The position numbers were made by a program, and so were the translations under genes. A stretch of DNA of 64,000 nucleotides from Solidesulfovibrio magneticus RS-1 (GTDB lineage Bacteria > Desulfobacterota > Desulfovibrionia > Desulfovibrionales > Desulfovibrionaceae), in contig NC_012796.1 in NCBI RefSeq assembly GCF_000010665.1, forward strand, positions 3,253,501-3,317,500. The letters are read 5' to 3'. Positions 37,181-47,435 of the stretch are shown piece after piece (position 1 is the first letter of the stretch; the number at the start of each line of letters is the position of its first letter). The notes beneath the pieces were generated by a model. The model was not told where the DNA came from, ran no database searches, and was given only the letters and a program-made list of their open reading frames with translations.

Positions 37181-40100
37181 TTAGATAGCCCGTAATGCAC
37201 ACAGGAGATCGTCAACTTCTCTACGTAAAACTGCAATCGCTTCTGCAGCACCTTGAATAGAACCACTCCGACCAACAGCATCAAGTTTAATTGCAGCCTG
37301 AAACGCTTGGCCAGTATCGAAATTTCCGATTTCACTCTTGAATCCGTGTGCATTTTCGTGAATAGCTTGCGGAGAATTCGCAACTAACGCATCCTGAAAA
37401 TTTAAAAATCGCGTTTCTGCAATTTTAGCAAAACTTTCTACTAAGTCCGTAAAAAATTCACGGTCATTGTCGAAGCGAGCCAACACACTTTCTGAATTGA
37501 TAGACAAATTAAAACATGAAAATTCATTACTCGTTTCTTCTTGTTTGTTGCGGATGGGCGAAGCCCATTTCGCAAGTTTCTCTGCAAGCATACCGGGATC
37601 AAGCGGCTTAGAGAGGTAATCATTCATACCCGCATCAAGACATCGCTCTCGATCCGACTGCATGGCATGGGCTGTTAGCGCAATTATTGGTACGGGGTTC
37701 TCGCAATGAGCATCAAGTTCGCGAATGCGACGGGTAGCCTCAATGCCATCCATGACGGGCATCTGAACGTCCATGAGAATAGCATCAAATTTACGTCTCT
37801 CCCAAAGTGTCACTGCGTCTTGACCATTTTCGACTATGGTAAACGAGTGCCCCATTTTGTGGAGCACATGGCTGATGACCCTCTGGTTTACGGGCGAATC
37901 TTCTGCCACCATGATATCAAGGCCCTCGCCAAGCGGCACTGTTTCTATACTAGACTCCACTTGAAATTGTGTCATCTTAACGGCATGACCGAGAGAGATT
38001 AGCACGCAATCTAGGACGTGAGATGGATCGAACGGCTTAAGCAGGAAATCCTTCACAATCGAGGGGGCGATTCCCCCTTCGAGTTCGATTTGGCTGGACG
38101 ATATAAGGATAAAAGCGGGAGGATGACTGCCGCAAAGTTTCTCGACTCGTTGAGCCAAGGCCAATCCGTCTATCCCCGGCATTTGCAGATCACTTAGCAA
38201 AAGACGGATAGGGTTTCCTTGGGCTTCGTGTTCTTTGAGTATGGTTAAGGCCTCAAATCCATCCTTAGCCTCTTCAACTAAAGCTTTCCATCCTGCGAGC
38301 AGCTCGCGAAGAATCGCACGATTTGTTGCGTGGTCGTCTACTACCAGCACGTTTAAACCGTCGAGTACACTGCTGTCAGGAACCCAGTAGGCTCTTGGAG
38401 CTTGCTCAGCCACGGCCAAACCAATCTCGAAAAAAAACTCACTGCCCTTGCCCAGAATGCTCTCCACGGACAGCTGTCCGCCCATAAGTTCAATCAAATG
38501 TGACGAGATCGCTAGGCCAAGGCCAGTCCCGCCAAATCGACGAGTAAGTGAACTATCAACTTGTTCGAATGGTTTGAAAATAATTTCCTGTTGCTGAGGA
38601 GACATGCCGATACCTGTGTCTTTGACGCTAAAACGTATATATGCCACTCCATCGCTTTCCGATAAAAAATCAACACAAACCGCAACTTCACCACGTTCTG
38701 TAAACTTGATGGCGTTGCCAACCAAGTTGTTAATAACCTGCTGTAGGCGCGCAGGGTCTCCTCGTAAGAACACTGGCATGTGAGGCGAAACAACCAGAAT
38801 CAACTCAACGCCCTTCTGCTGGCAGGCAATTGTCAAGGGCCTTAATGTCATGTTTAGAACTCGGCGCAAATCGAACTCAATAATTTCTAAAGAGAACTTA
38901 CCAGCATCAATCTTAGAAAAGTCAAGAATATCGTTAATGACGGCCATGAGAGTGTTTGCCGAGTAATGGACCGTCCTAACAAACTCAAGCTGCTTGTCAC
39001 TCAGTCGTGTGCCCAGCAAAAGATTACACATTCCTATAATTCCATTCATTGGAGTGCGAATCTCGTGGCTGGTATTGGCTAGGAAGGCACTTTTCGCGCG
39101 ACTGCCAGATTCAGCGGCTTCCTTAGCCTTCTGCAAGACGTCATTCATTCGCGACTGTTCATCAAGCCTGCCAGCCAGTTTCATGCGATCCGAGTTGGCC
39201 CGCATCAATTGCCATAGCCCAGCAAGCAGGGCCAACGAAAAGCCTCCCGCCACAAAGGTCATCATCCACGGCGAGACGCTTCCCAGCACATCAGAGGTTC
39301 TGGCCACGCTCACAAGGCCCAACGGAAAATCACCCACGGTGGCCCACATTGCTAGGCAAGACTTCGCTTTCAACTTCTTCGCAATATCGTTGTTGAGCGT
39401 GACTTGTTTAAAGCTGGGCTGGGCTAGAATTGCTAGAACGGCTGCTAGTTGCCCGGGGGCAAAATCTCCTCCTAGGGATGCAACTGAAGCCCGCTTCCAC
39501 ACCACCCCTAAAGTGATGCGGCCAGGTCGCGCAAAAGGTTTGAACAAATGTGATAAAAGATTTTTCAAAGGGATGCGGGCCAAAATATGACCGTGTGGCT
39601 GATCTTTAACCACTACATTTTGTAATAAAATTACACTTCCCGGGTAAGCCGACGTATCCACTATCAGTTTGGTATCTGCATCACTGGAGACAAATTTCTT
39701 CCAGTAATCTTGGTTAGGTTGTGTTGCCCCCTCGGCAAGATGCTGGGCACTCGCTATCTGTTCGCCTTCGTTGTCGACAAGTGCCACGGCATCATAAATC
39801 TGTTCTCCTCCAAGGGAGCGATCGTTAATAATCTTTTCGAAGAGTTCTGAAATTGCTAGACGGCTGGCAAGCAACCCGTACTCTACCGACATCCCCAGTG
39901 CCTTGTTCTCGAAATATGTGAGCACTTGCCTACTGTCGGCTATGTCAAGAATATCATTGTTACGTTCATAAAAAAAATAATCAAGCGTAGACGACATGTT
40001 GAGTGTAGCGTTTTCAAAATCATCAAGAGCAGATTTCTCTCTTTTTGAGAGAGATGAATAATTAAATGCTATTAACGCTCCGAATACGAGTACAAGTAGA

Positions 40101-40216
40101 AGTGCTCCACCCCAAACAAGACTACTACTTTGCCCCCCTCCAGAGGGAACTTCTCTGGAGGAGGGTGGAGCAGTGCTGCCGTGGAATTGAGAGTTTTTCT
40201 GATCTGACATGGTCAT
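37181..40216 (-). CDS. Hybrid sensor histidine kinase, dCACHE-HisKA-HATPase-REC-REC-HPt
   Basis: A 1011-residue membrane kinase. TM1 is at about 32-52, a large periplasmic Cache-like sensor at about 55-310 and TM2 at about 316-338. HisKA has His384 in [15 protein letters not shown], and the HATPase has [11 protein letters not shown] and DTGIGM. Two receivers follow (VVDDHATNR with [22 protein letters not shown] with [13 protein letters not shown]), then a C-terminal HPt domain with [14 protein letters not shown]. It has a full BarA/EvgS-like phosphorelay. It lies 11 bp after a periplasmic binding-protein gene, which may deliver ligand to its sensor domain. Confidence 0.93.
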   Translation of the reverse strand: MTMSDQKNSQFHGSTAPPSSREVPSGGGQSSSLVWGGALLLVLVFGALIAFNYSSLSKREKSALDDFENATLNMSSTLDYFFYERNNDILDIADSRQVLTYFENKALGMSVEYGLLASRLAISELFEKIINDRSLGGEQIYDAVALVDNEGEQIASAQHLAEGATQPNQDYWKKFVSSDADTKLIVDTSAYPGSVILLQNVVVKDQPHGHILARIPLKNLLSHLFKPFARPGRITLGVVWKRASVASLGGDFAPGQLAAVLAILAQPSFKQVTLNNDIAKKLKAKSCLAMWATVGDFPLGLVSVARTSDVLGSVSPWMMTFVAGGFSLALLAGLWQLMRANSDRMKLAGRLDEQSRMNDVLQKAKEAAESGSRAKSAFLANTSHEIRTPMNGIIGMCNLLLGTRLSDKQLEFVRTVHYSANTLMAVINDILDFSKIDAGKFSLEIIEFDLRRVLNMTLRPLTIACQQKGVELILVVSPHMPVFLRGDPARLQQVINNLVGNAIKFTERGEVAVCVDFLSESDGVAYIRFSVKDTGIGMSPQQQEIIFKPFEQVDSSLTRRFGGTGLGLAISSHLIELMGGQLSVESILGKGSEFFFEIGLAVAEQAPRAYWVPDSSVLDGLNVLVVDDHATNRAILRELLAGWKALVEEAKDGFEALTILKEHEAQGNPIRLLLSDLQMPGIDGLALAQRVEKLCGSHPPAFILISSSQIELEGGIAPSIVKDFLLKPFDPSHVLDCVLISLGHAVKMTQFQVESSIETVPLGEGLDIMVAEDSPVNQRVISHVLHKMGHSFTIVENGQDAVTLWERRKFDAILMDVQMPVMDGIEATRRIRELDAHCENPVPIIALTAHAMQSDRERCLDAGMNDYLSKPLDPGMLAEKLAKWASPIRNKQEETSNEFSCFNLSINSESVLARFDNDREFFTDLVESFAKIAETRFLNFQDALVANSPQAIHENAHGFKSEIGNFDTGQAFQAAIKLDAVGRSGSIQGAAEAIAVLRREVDDLLCALRAI

Positions 40217-40227
40217 TCCAAATGTTG

Positions 40228-41112
40228 CTACTTTTTGAAGAACTCCGGGAAGTAAGTAAAGACGAGAGGATAATACTTGTACACAAGAGCTTCATATTTT
40301 CCTGAAGCTTTGAACTGCGCATAGAACTTATTAAATTCATCGCGGAGAAGTGGTTGATCCTTGCGGAAACCTACGGCCATTTCCTGCTTTCCCGTCAATG
40401 GGCCAATAATCTTGATTTTCCCGGGGTACTTTTGAAGGGCAATTATGGCGTCAGGGACGTCGAGAAGTGTGGCTGGGGCGTCTCCCACGATCACAGCCGG
40501 AGCGAGGTCGTTGAGGGAACCAGCAAAATCCTTAGCCGTAACGCCTGTGGGAGTTAAGTTAAAAAGCGATGGATCTAGGCATGTCCCACTCTTGCAAAGA
40601 ATGGTCAAGTCCTTCAGTTTGGCCCTTGTGAGTTCGATATCCTTGTTAATGTCACCAGTTGGAGTGATCGGTGTAAGGGGAGAGTCGGCACGCACCACCA
40701 ACCATACCTGGGTGGGAAACGTTGGACTTGAGTAGTTGAGAATCTTCTCCCGCCACGAAAGAACTGTAAGACCATTAGCCAACAGATCACCCTTGACGGG
40801 CGCGTCTGCGATGAAGTTGACATCACCGTCCTGCAACTTAAATTTTTTGCCGATAAGACTTGGCAGGGCTGTGGGCCAGTCCTCCTGGACAAACTCGTAT
40901 TTAACCCCAAGATGCTCACAGAAGGCTTTGATAATCTCGACGTCAAAACCGTCGCCTTGACCAGTGATGAAGTTTGCGTACGGGATTCCCAGGTGGCGCA
41001 GAACTCCGCTGGTTTTTATCTCTGGGAGGTCATTCGCCCAGGAGTAGGTCGAAGGAGCAACCAAACCGATCGCAACGGCTAGGATTAACGCACAAAAGAA
41101 AGTTGCCCTCAT
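40228..41112 (-). CDS. Periplasmic solute-binding protein (SBP family 3-like)
   Basis: A 294-residue protein with a signal peptide (cleavage near WANDLPE, about residue 27) and the two-lobe family-3 layout: [31 protein letters not shown], a central [12 protein letters not shown] hinge and a C-terminal [20 protein letters not shown] helix. Such proteins bind amino acids or other small polar molecules. No ABC permease is nearby. The gene sits between an HD-GYP regulator and a sensor kinase in one operon, so it probably serves as a sensory rather than transport binding protein. GAAGGA precedes the ATG. Confidence 0.87.
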   Translation of the reverse strand: MRATFFCALILAVAIGLVAPSTYSWANDLPEIKTSGVLRHLGIPYANFITGQGDGFDVEIIKAFCEHLGVKYEFVQEDWPTALPSLIGKKFKLQDGDVNFIADAPVKGDLLANGLTVLSWREKILNYSSPTFPTQVWLVVRADSPLTPITPTGDINKDIELTRAKLKDLTILCKSGTCLDPSLFNLTPTGVTAKDFAGSLNDLAPAVIVGDAPATLLDVPDAIIALQKYPGKIKIIGPLTGKQEMAVGFRKDQPLLRDEFNKFYAQFKASGKYEALVYKYYPLVFTYFPEFFKK

Positions 41113-41148
41113 GAGTTTTTCCTTCTAGGGTTTGGGTTGGGTGCTTCA

Positions 41149-42183
41149 CTATTGGTTTTCTGCTTGAATACGAAAGATATCAGGCAGAAGTGAAAAAAAT
41201 AAATCCAAGATATTTGGGTCGAAATGTCGCTCCCGGCCTTCCAGCATAATGTCTAAGACTTGTTCGCGAGACAAGGCTGGGCGATAGATACGGTCGTTGG
41301 CCAGGGCATCGAAAACGTCCACTATGCTTACAATCCGCGCGCTTACAGGAATGGCCGTTCCAATCAATCCGCCAGGATAGCCACTACCATCCCACTTCTC
41401 GTGATGTCGCAAGGAGATATCATGGGCCATACTGATAACCTCAAACTGCGAGCCAGCAAGGATACTTGCTCCTATAACAGTATGTTCCTTAATGATCTCG
41501 TATTCTTCAGACGTGAGTCGGCCGGGTTTTTTGAGAATATCGTCTGGGATTCCTGCCTTGCCGATGTCATGCATTGATGCTGCGACTCGAAGATCATCAA
41601 GGCTGGTGGAGTCCCATCCTAAATGATTTCCTAACAGGGCACTCGTCAACCCAATGCGACGTACATGAGAGCCAGTTTCCTGGTCGCGAAATTCCAGGGC
41701 AGAAAGTAGACGTTCAATAAGTTCGTCTTTGGTCTTCCTTAGGAGTTGCGTTTGGCGCTGAACAACACCTTCTAGGGACCTGCTATATTCCTGATGCTCT
41801 CGTTCGAATCGGACAATTCGTTCACCAACATTTATTCTTACTTGAAGTTCTTCAAAAGAAAAAGGCTTGACAATGTAGTCGTCCACGCCTCCGTCAGTAA
41901 AGCCGTCTACTAGATCCTCAGTCTCTGATTTGCTTGTCAACAATATTATGTATGTATAATTATTGTTTTTGGCTTGACGCACCCTCTTTGCTAGCTCAAT
42001 GCCATCAAGATTTGGCATCATCCAGTCAGTAATCAGCAATTCTGGAGGGTCTTCGTATGAGAAAAATTTATCAATTGCAGAAAGTCCATCGCAACACGTT
42101 TCAACTGTATGCCCATTCTTTTGTAAATACCTGCACAACCTTGCTCGCATTATGGGGTCATCATCGGCGGTTAGTATGCGCAT
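41149..42183 (-). CDS. Response regulator with HD-GYP phosphodiesterase domain
   Basis: A 344-residue protein. The receiver (about 1-125) has TADDDPIMR, the phospho-acceptor Asp in LLITDWMMPNLDG and VKPF. A coiled linker and an HD-GYP domain follow, with SMHDIGKAGIPD, HTVIGA, HHEKWDGSGYPGG and DVFDALANDRIYR. HD-GYP enzymes break down c-di-GMP to GMP; all metal ligands appear present. AGGAAAA precedes the ATG. It heads the operon with the binding protein (36 bp) and the hybrid kinase, so phosphotransfer from that kinase is the expected control. Confidence 0.93.
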   Translation of the reverse strand: MRILTADDDPIMRARLCRYLQKNGHTVETCCDGLSAIDKFFSYEDPPELLITDWMMPNLDGIELAKRVRQAKNNNYTYIILLTSKSETEDLVDGFTDGGVDDYIVKPFSFEELQVRINVGERIVRFEREHQEYSRSLEGVVQRQTQLLRKTKDELIERLLSALEFRDQETGSHVRRIGLTSALLGNHLGWDSTSLDDLRVAASMHDIGKAGIPDDILKKPGRLTSEEYEIIKEHTVIGASILAGSQFEVISMAHDISLRHHEKWDGSGYPGGLIGTAIPVSARIVSIVDVFDALANDRIYRPALSREQVLDIMLEGRERHFDPNILDLFFSLLPDIFRIQAENQ

Positions 42184-42705
42184 GAGTTTTCCTGTGTATT
42201 GCTTTTAAACAACTTAACTTATTTCTTGTAACAACATTGACAAAAAACAACGTGTCTAAAATTATTTAGGGATCAACGCTGATAGTTCGTCTCTCCTAGG
42301 GTATTTCTTAGCCAGAGCAGTTCCGTCTGAAAAGTACAAATTCAAATAGGATTGACCTTCATGCTTTCAACTCGCACTGTTTTCCGAGAATCATCGAAAT
42401 CTTGCTAAATGATTGCCTGTTTTTTATTCATGTTTTGCTAAATCGAAATAAATCTAACTAAATACGGTTGATGTTTTGTGTGTAAACTCAAAATTAGCCA
42501 GAGAAACCGTCGATGAGCCAAAGACTTTGTTAACGGATATTGTTGATGTGCAGGCGCGTTTTAAAATATTTTGGCGATTATTTTGTTGATAGTATGTAAA
42601 TCGACAAAAACAAGACGCTAGAGAAAGATTTGGAATAAAGCTATAATCAGCAGCTTGCCGAGCAAAATAACTTGCTAGCAAAAATCGTAGTTCAGCACAT
42701 ACTAC
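42184..42705. other. AT-rich gene-free region
   Basis: No supported gene. The right part of the HD-GYP promoter should lie here: on the minus strand TTGTCA (42243-42238) and TAAGTT (42221-42216) with a 16-bp spacer are possible -35/-10 elements. I saw no strong terminator for the PAS-GGDEF gene that ends at 42706. Confidence 0.35.
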
Positions 42706-45267
42706 TTATGAACTGCGTCTTTTCAAGGAATTCAACGGCCATCTGTCTGGATAATCCGTCTCCTGTTTTGCATTGATTGACGTTACAGTTTGATTCCTTC
42801 CATGTCTTTTCGCTTTATATAAAAAATTATCTGCTGATTTTAACAAACAGTCTATTGCTTTTGTATGTTTTGAGCAAGCTGCAACGCCACTGCTAATTGT
42901 AATATTGATTGGAATTTCGTCGTATTCAAAGATAGTTGATTCAACAATTGTTCTAAATCTTTCAACTGCTGCTGCTGCATTTTCAAGAGATGTTTCAGGC
43001 ATTGATATGGCAAACTCTTCGCCGCCTAAGCGTCCAATTATATCTGAAGATCGGAATTCTGCTGTTGCTAATGTGCAAATTTTTTTTAAAACCATATCCC
43101 CTGCAGAATGTCCCCATGTATCATTTACCATCTTAAAATTATCAATGTCAAAAATTGCTACAGAAAATTCAGTATTATAGCGAGTTGCTGAAGATAATAA
43201 CGCTCCAGAAATCTCCATAAAATGGTGTCTATTGCTGACACCCGTCAAGCCATCCTTTGTTGCAAGCATTAAAAGATTTAATTCTAAGTTTTTTTGTTCA
43301 GATATATCAGTAATCATAATGAAAGCACCTCCAGAAGAATTATCTAATCGAGATATTGGAGAGCTTGAAAACAAAACCCAAAAACATTCGCCATCTTTAT
43401 TTCTAATCCTACACTCTAGTTTGGGTATGGACCGTTCAGTTGCATTGATAATTGTTCTTGAAAAAGATTCTTCGCCACAAGACAAAAAAATGCTATCAAT
43501 ATGTAACTCGTGAAGCTCTTTTTCGCTATAGCCTGCTAACTTCTGGATTATTTTATTTGAATAAGTAATTTCAAAATACTGATTAACAGCAACGATGCCC
43601 TGGTTTGATGTTTCGACTATGAGTCGAAACTTTTCTTCACTTTCTTTTAGTTCATTTTCTGCGCGCTTTCTGTCAGTAATGTCTGAAACGAAACCTTCGT
43701 AGCTGTTGATATTCCCGAATTTATCTCTCACTGAGCGCATAAACAAAGATACCCATGCGATAGTTCCGTCTTTCCTTTTTCTTCGCTGCTCAAGCCCATA
43801 CAGGCAACAGTTTTTAAGTTGATCTGTCGTTTGCGTTCTTTCAGATTCATTGACATAAATATCGGATTCAATAGAACTAACGCGGTTTATTAAGTCCTCT
43901 GCGGAATCATATCCGTATATTCTTGCCAAGCTCGGATTTGCAGCAAGATATTTTCCATTTGGTGTTGACTCAAAAATGCCTATGGGAGAATTTTCGATCA
44001 AATTTTTGTATTTATTTTTAAGTTTTTGGAGACTAGTTTCAATTTGCTTTCTTTCTGTAATGTCAACCATTACTGACAAGTAGAACTTCTGGCCTTGGGA
44101 CTCTATTATTTCTCCGTAAAAAATTCCTTCATGAACATTGCCGTCCTTGTCATATATTTGCGCTTCGCTGTTTTTAATTTGTCCGTCTTTTGAAAGTATT
44201 TTTAATAAGTCACAATACTTGTCATGGCTTGTGAATAAATTTAATTCATCAGAGGTCTTTCCAATAACTTCGTCTCTTTGATATCTAGTTATCTCGACAA
44301 ATGCATTGTTTACATCTATCAGTTTCATGCTAGGCATAATTGACAAAGCCATAGGCGCTGGATTGCTATTGAATAAACGCTCGAATCTTTGCAAAGCTTC
44401 TTGTTCTAGTGTTAAGTCGCGTGATATTCCAAAAATACAATCTTGACCTTTCCACCTGCCTTTCCATATTCTTGTTTCTGCGGGCAGTGCGGAACCATCT
44501 TTTTTCAACAAGGAAAGAGGGCAAGTTTCTCTTTTCCCCTTTAGCATGTCAGCAAAGATAGTCACTGCTTCATGCCTGACGTTTTCTGGATGAATATCGA
44601 TGACGTTCATGTTTAGTATGTCTTGCAGCGAAAATCCTAAAATTTCTTGTACAGAGTGGTTTACCTGAACTATTTTGCCGTCATTACTAACAACCCAGGC
44701 TATGTCATTGATTGATTCAAAAAAGCTTCTAAAACTGTCCTCGCTCTCTCCAAGAGCAATTTCTGCCTTTTTTTGATCCGTTACGTCAAATAGCACCCAA
44801 ACGACTCCTCGCCCTATGTCCATTGCATCAAGAGCACTGCCCGAAATCTTAACCCAAACAACTTCTCCACATTTTCTTTTTAATGGCCACTCTGTTGAAA
44901 CGATACGTTGTTTTGCTGTGGCACTCCAGTAACGCTCTCCAAATTTTAAAAACGAATCACTATTTACATGCAACATTTCAACGGAGTTCCCAATTAGGTC
45001 ATTCTTGTCATATCCTAGCATTTCGAGTAGGCCAGAGTTTACATCAGTTATGACGCGATGCTTTGTAACAACAAGAATTCCGAATGCAGGAACGTTAAAG
45101 ATACCATTTTTCCAAGAAATGCTGTTAATTATATGACACTGCGCTCCCAAAAAATTTATCTCAGCGTCACTAAAAGAAGCGCGTTTAGATTCAAGTTCGA
45201 CTACTCGTCTTCGTGCGACACTCAACTCTTCTTCTATCTCGGAATACGTTAAATTCACATCTTGCAT
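42706..45267 (-). CDS. Multi-PAS diguanylate cyclase
   Basis: An 853-residue protein with about five PAS domains in series (for example FGILVVTKHRVITDVNSG, IAWVVSNDGKIVQVNHSV, GIFESTPNGKYLAANPSL and GIVAVNQYFEITYSNKI) and a C-terminal GGDEF domain. The active-site loop is GRLGGEEF, with an RSSD inhibitory site five residues in front, so it should make c-di-GMP and be product-inhibited. WGHSAGD keeps the selectivity Asp. No membrane helix is seen from this start. ATG 45267 is chosen; the frame to 45387 adds a hydrophobic stretch that could be a membrane anchor, so the longer start is possible. Confidence 0.88.
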   Translation of the reverse strand: MQDVNLTYSEIEEELSVARRRVVELESKRASFSDAEINFLGAQCHIINSISWKNGIFNVPAFGILVVTKHRVITDVNSGLLEMLGYDKNDLIGNSVEMLHVNSDSFLKFGERYWSATAKQRIVSTEWPLKRKCGEVVWVKISGSALDAMDIGRGVVWVLFDVTDQKKAEIALGESEDSFRSFFESINDIAWVVSNDGKIVQVNHSVQEILGFSLQDILNMNVIDIHPENVRHEAVTIFADMLKGKRETCPLSLLKKDGSALPAETRIWKGRWKGQDCIFGISRDLTLEQEALQRFERLFNSNPAPMALSIMPSMKLIDVNNAFVEITRYQRDEVIGKTSDELNLFTSHDKYCDLLKILSKDGQIKNSEAQIYDKDGNVHEGIFYGEIIESQGQKFYLSVMVDITERKQIETSLQKLKNKYKNLIENSPIGIFESTPNGKYLAANPSLARIYGYDSAEDLINRVSSIESDIYVNESERTQTTDQLKNCCLYGLEQRRKRKDGTIAWVSLFMRSVRDKFGNINSYEGFVSDITDRKRAENELKESEEKFRLIVETSNQGIVAVNQYFEITYSNKIIQKLAGYSEKELHELHIDSIFLSCGEESFSRTIINATERSIPKLECRIRNKDGECFWVLFSSSPISRLDNSSGGAFIMITDISEQKNLELNLLMLATKDGLTGVSNRHHFMEISGALLSSATRYNTEFSVAIFDIDNFKMVNDTWGHSAGDMVLKKICTLATAEFRSSDIIGRLGGEEFAISMPETSLENAAAAVERFRTIVESTIFEYDEIPINITISSGVAACSKHTKAIDCLLKSADNFLYKAKRHGRNQTVTSINAKQETDYPDRWPLNSLKRRSS

Positions 45268-45653
45268 GCTGGAGCCTATTAGTGCGTATTGGTTTTGGTG
45301 TTGAGACAATAATATAAAGGTCGCAGCCAACAGCTTTCCTGATTTGTCTAACAATGCAAAAAAAATGAGATAAAGCAGTAGATGCAATCAAAGTACTTTA
45401 AAAAACACGCATGCAATAGACTTTATCCATCTAAAATCATGTCCTCACTTTCATTCAACGGCAAATAACCCGAAGTAAGTAAACATCAATGCCACTTACT
45501 AGGACAAATAATCAAATCATGGGTAGGCATCTTTCAAAAATATGAACTATACTGTACATCGCATCAGTTGTCAAACAGCACCGAAAATTGACCCCCAATC
45601 AGCGTCCAATTTTGACCCCCTCGAATTGAGCGCCATGGCTTCTCCTCGTGGTT

Positions 45654-45673
45654 GGGGGGGGGGGGGGGGGGGG
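45654..45673. repeat. Homopolymer of 20 G
   Basis: An uninterrupted run of 20 G, between the IS21 terminal repeats and the istB fragment, in otherwise mixed sequence. It lies just past the stop codon of the istB fragment. Such tracts slip easily in replication and are also prone to sequencing error. Confidence 0.9.
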
Positions 45674-45676
45674 AGC

Positions 45677-45892
45677 TTATTGGCTTCTGTGTTTGAGCCT
45701 CCAGATGTCGTTGCCGGTCTCGATGATCTCGCAATGATGGGTCACCCGATCCAAGAGCGCCGTGGTCATCTTGGCGTTGCCAAAGACTTGGCCCCACTCG
45801 CCAAAGGTCAGGTTGGTCGTCACCAGGACCGACAAGGAAACAGCTATTCCGACTACGAACCAGATGAGCCAAGGAGGGAAGCTTGTCACCAT
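45677..45892 (-). pseudogene. istB C-terminal fragment
   Basis: The minus-strand frame contains [20 protein letters not shown] then [20 protein letters not shown] and ends IWRLKHRSQ, the C-terminal quarter of IstB including the sensor and arginine region. The upstream part (before about 45836) is not IstB-like, and the ATPase motifs are missing. It cannot act as a helper ATPase. Confidence 0.8.
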
Positions 45893-46346
45893 GGAGCTTC
45901 CTTATTGAGCAGCTTGACGGAACAATCCTTGAAAGGAATCTAACTTACTAATTTTCCAGTCAATTGCCCTCAAATACACTGGGAACACATGGATGGTTTC
46001 GGACCACACTTCCCGGCGTCATCCATTAAAGCCCAACCCTCACCTTAGGCTGGCCAGGCAGAAGACAGCGCACTGCCGACAGTCGGTCTTTCCCACCCTG
46101 GCTCGGTTGGCCATGGCCGACCTTACCATTATTTCTCCCTGGACCGAGTCATCAGGGTTCCGGTAAAATCATTTCACTGGAAAGGTACCGAAAATGGTTC
46201 CGACGGTCCAACCCCTTGTCGCTGTGAGCAAAAACTTCTCGTACGAAAGCAGCCCCGCCGACCCTTCCGAGTGACGGGGCTAACTAGTTCGCAACAAACT
46301 GATAATAATGGATTTCTGCGAAACACTTTTCAGAGGACAAGACGGA
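45893..46346. other. Gene-free region, probably scrambled remnants
   Basis: A stretch of about 450 bp of intermediate to high GC with no frame of family character. I recognise no repeat, terminator or RNA. It probably belongs to decayed mobile DNA next to the IS21 fragment. Confidence 0.35.
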
Positions 46347-46604
46347 TCAAGAATCTACACGCCGAACGATTTGAAGCATACCATCCGCATCACAGGTGAC
46401 CCAGAAATCATCATCTTCTTCAACGGGCGAAGGGTTCAACCCGCAAATCTCATAGTATTTCTTGTCCAGTTTCATTAGTTTATTCAAATACACACGCAAA
46501 ATCTCCATTGAAACATTGAGCGCTTGGACTATCTCTTCAGCACAATGACCACTTCGTATAAGCTTACGCAAAACATGAGCATCAAAATTTGACTCTTCTT
46601 TCAT
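46347..46604 (-). CDS. Small HTH-like hypothetical protein
   Basis: An 85-residue protein. LRKLIRSGHCAEEIVQALNV then SMEILRVYLNKL reads like a helix-turn-helix, and a C-terminal acidic stretch EEDDDFWVTCDADGMLQIV follows. I do not recognise the family with certainty; a small DNA-binding regulator is an inference. GGAG lies before the ATG. It is monocistronic, divergent from the next gene. Confidence 0.6.
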   Translation of the reverse strand: MKEESNFDAHVLRKLIRSGHCAEEIVQALNVSMEILRVYLNKLMKLDKKYYEICGLNPSPVEEDDDFWVTCDADGMLQIVRRVDS

Positions 46605-46708
46605 ACCAACTCCATTTAGTTGAGTTTATCACTATGGCTCAGCAGCTGGCCACTTTTATCCTGTTGAATGTTTAACACCAGCATAATCAAAAAAAGCGGC
46701 ATCAGAGA

Positions 46709-47224
46709 GTGCATCTGTCAATCTCGCATCAAGATCAAAAGCTAGCGAATAGCTTCCGCGATCAATATTGCATCAAAAGCATCAGAGACAAGCTGGCCAA
46801 ATCTTATGCCTATCTTGACACACACCAAGGGCTTTTCCATTGGACTTTCATACCACACAACTTCAATGTGACGCTACTTATTTCTGGCAGATGCGCAAGC
46901 ATTTTCTATCTAATTGGCAGGACTAAGCCAGTCCGAGTCCGCCTCCAGGCCACTTCAATAACTCAGAGACCTGCACTTTTTACCAACTGGACAGGAGATG
47001 TACCAGGAGAACCCTTGGAATCGGATCAGAAAGGAGAAAAGATATTCAATTTGGCCTACTACTGCCTCTTGGACAAAATTGATCCTTGCTGGGACATTTT
47101 CGGTTCTCCAGAATTTATCCAAAATTCCGGTTATTCAGAGCTGGACGTTCAACCCATCTTCTACGCTATAGACCCCAAATTAATGAAGTCATTTGGACAT
47201 CACGCAGTTATACTTGAAAAATAA
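46709..47224 (+). CDS. Hypothetical protein
   Basis: A 171-residue protein that I do not recognise. It is mixed alpha/beta by eye (FHWTFIPHNFNVTLLISGRC, IFNLAYYCLLDKIDPCWDIF), without signal peptide or membrane helix. The start is uncertain: the frame opens with GTG at 46709 and no strong ribosome site is visible. The AT-rich composition agrees with the island. Confidence 0.45.
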   Translation: MHLSISHQDQKLANSFRDQYCIKSIRDKLAKSYAYLDTHQGLFHWTFIPHNFNVTLLISGRCASIFYLIGRTKPVRVRLQATSITQRPALFTNWTGDVPGEPLESDQKGEKIFNLAYYCLLDKIDPCWDIFGSPEFIQNSGYSELDVQPIFYAIDPKLMKSFGHHAVILEK

Positions 47225-47435
47225 TCTGCCAATACGTATTTGCCATTTCCTCCCTATACCGTTTAATTAATTTTCGCTAGACAACGCACTTTCAAAAACT
47301 TCTCCATTGCCTCCTTTTTAAAGACATGCTATTTACAGCAAAACATACTTACACTTGAGCATTTTTTTTGGCACACTATCAGTTTTCCCATCATCTTGGA
47401 ATTTGCAGACAAATCGTCAACAAAACGAGGACGCT

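Larger units (their letters stand above)
45569..45892 (-). mobile_element. Remnant of a second IS21-family element
   Basis: One terminus is recognisable: TGTCAAAC at 45569, then AAAATTGACCCCC (45584-45596) and AATTTTGACCCCC (45608-45620), the style of IS21 terminal repeats. It is followed by a C-terminal fragment of istB on the minus strand. The other end and istA are missing. The element differs from the intact one at 25.3 kb. Confidence 0.7.

Noticed and set aside
47371-47392. Possible sigma-54 site TTGGCACACTATCAGTTTT before the MCP at 47436
   Set aside because: The -12 position is GT instead of GC at the required 10-bp spacing.
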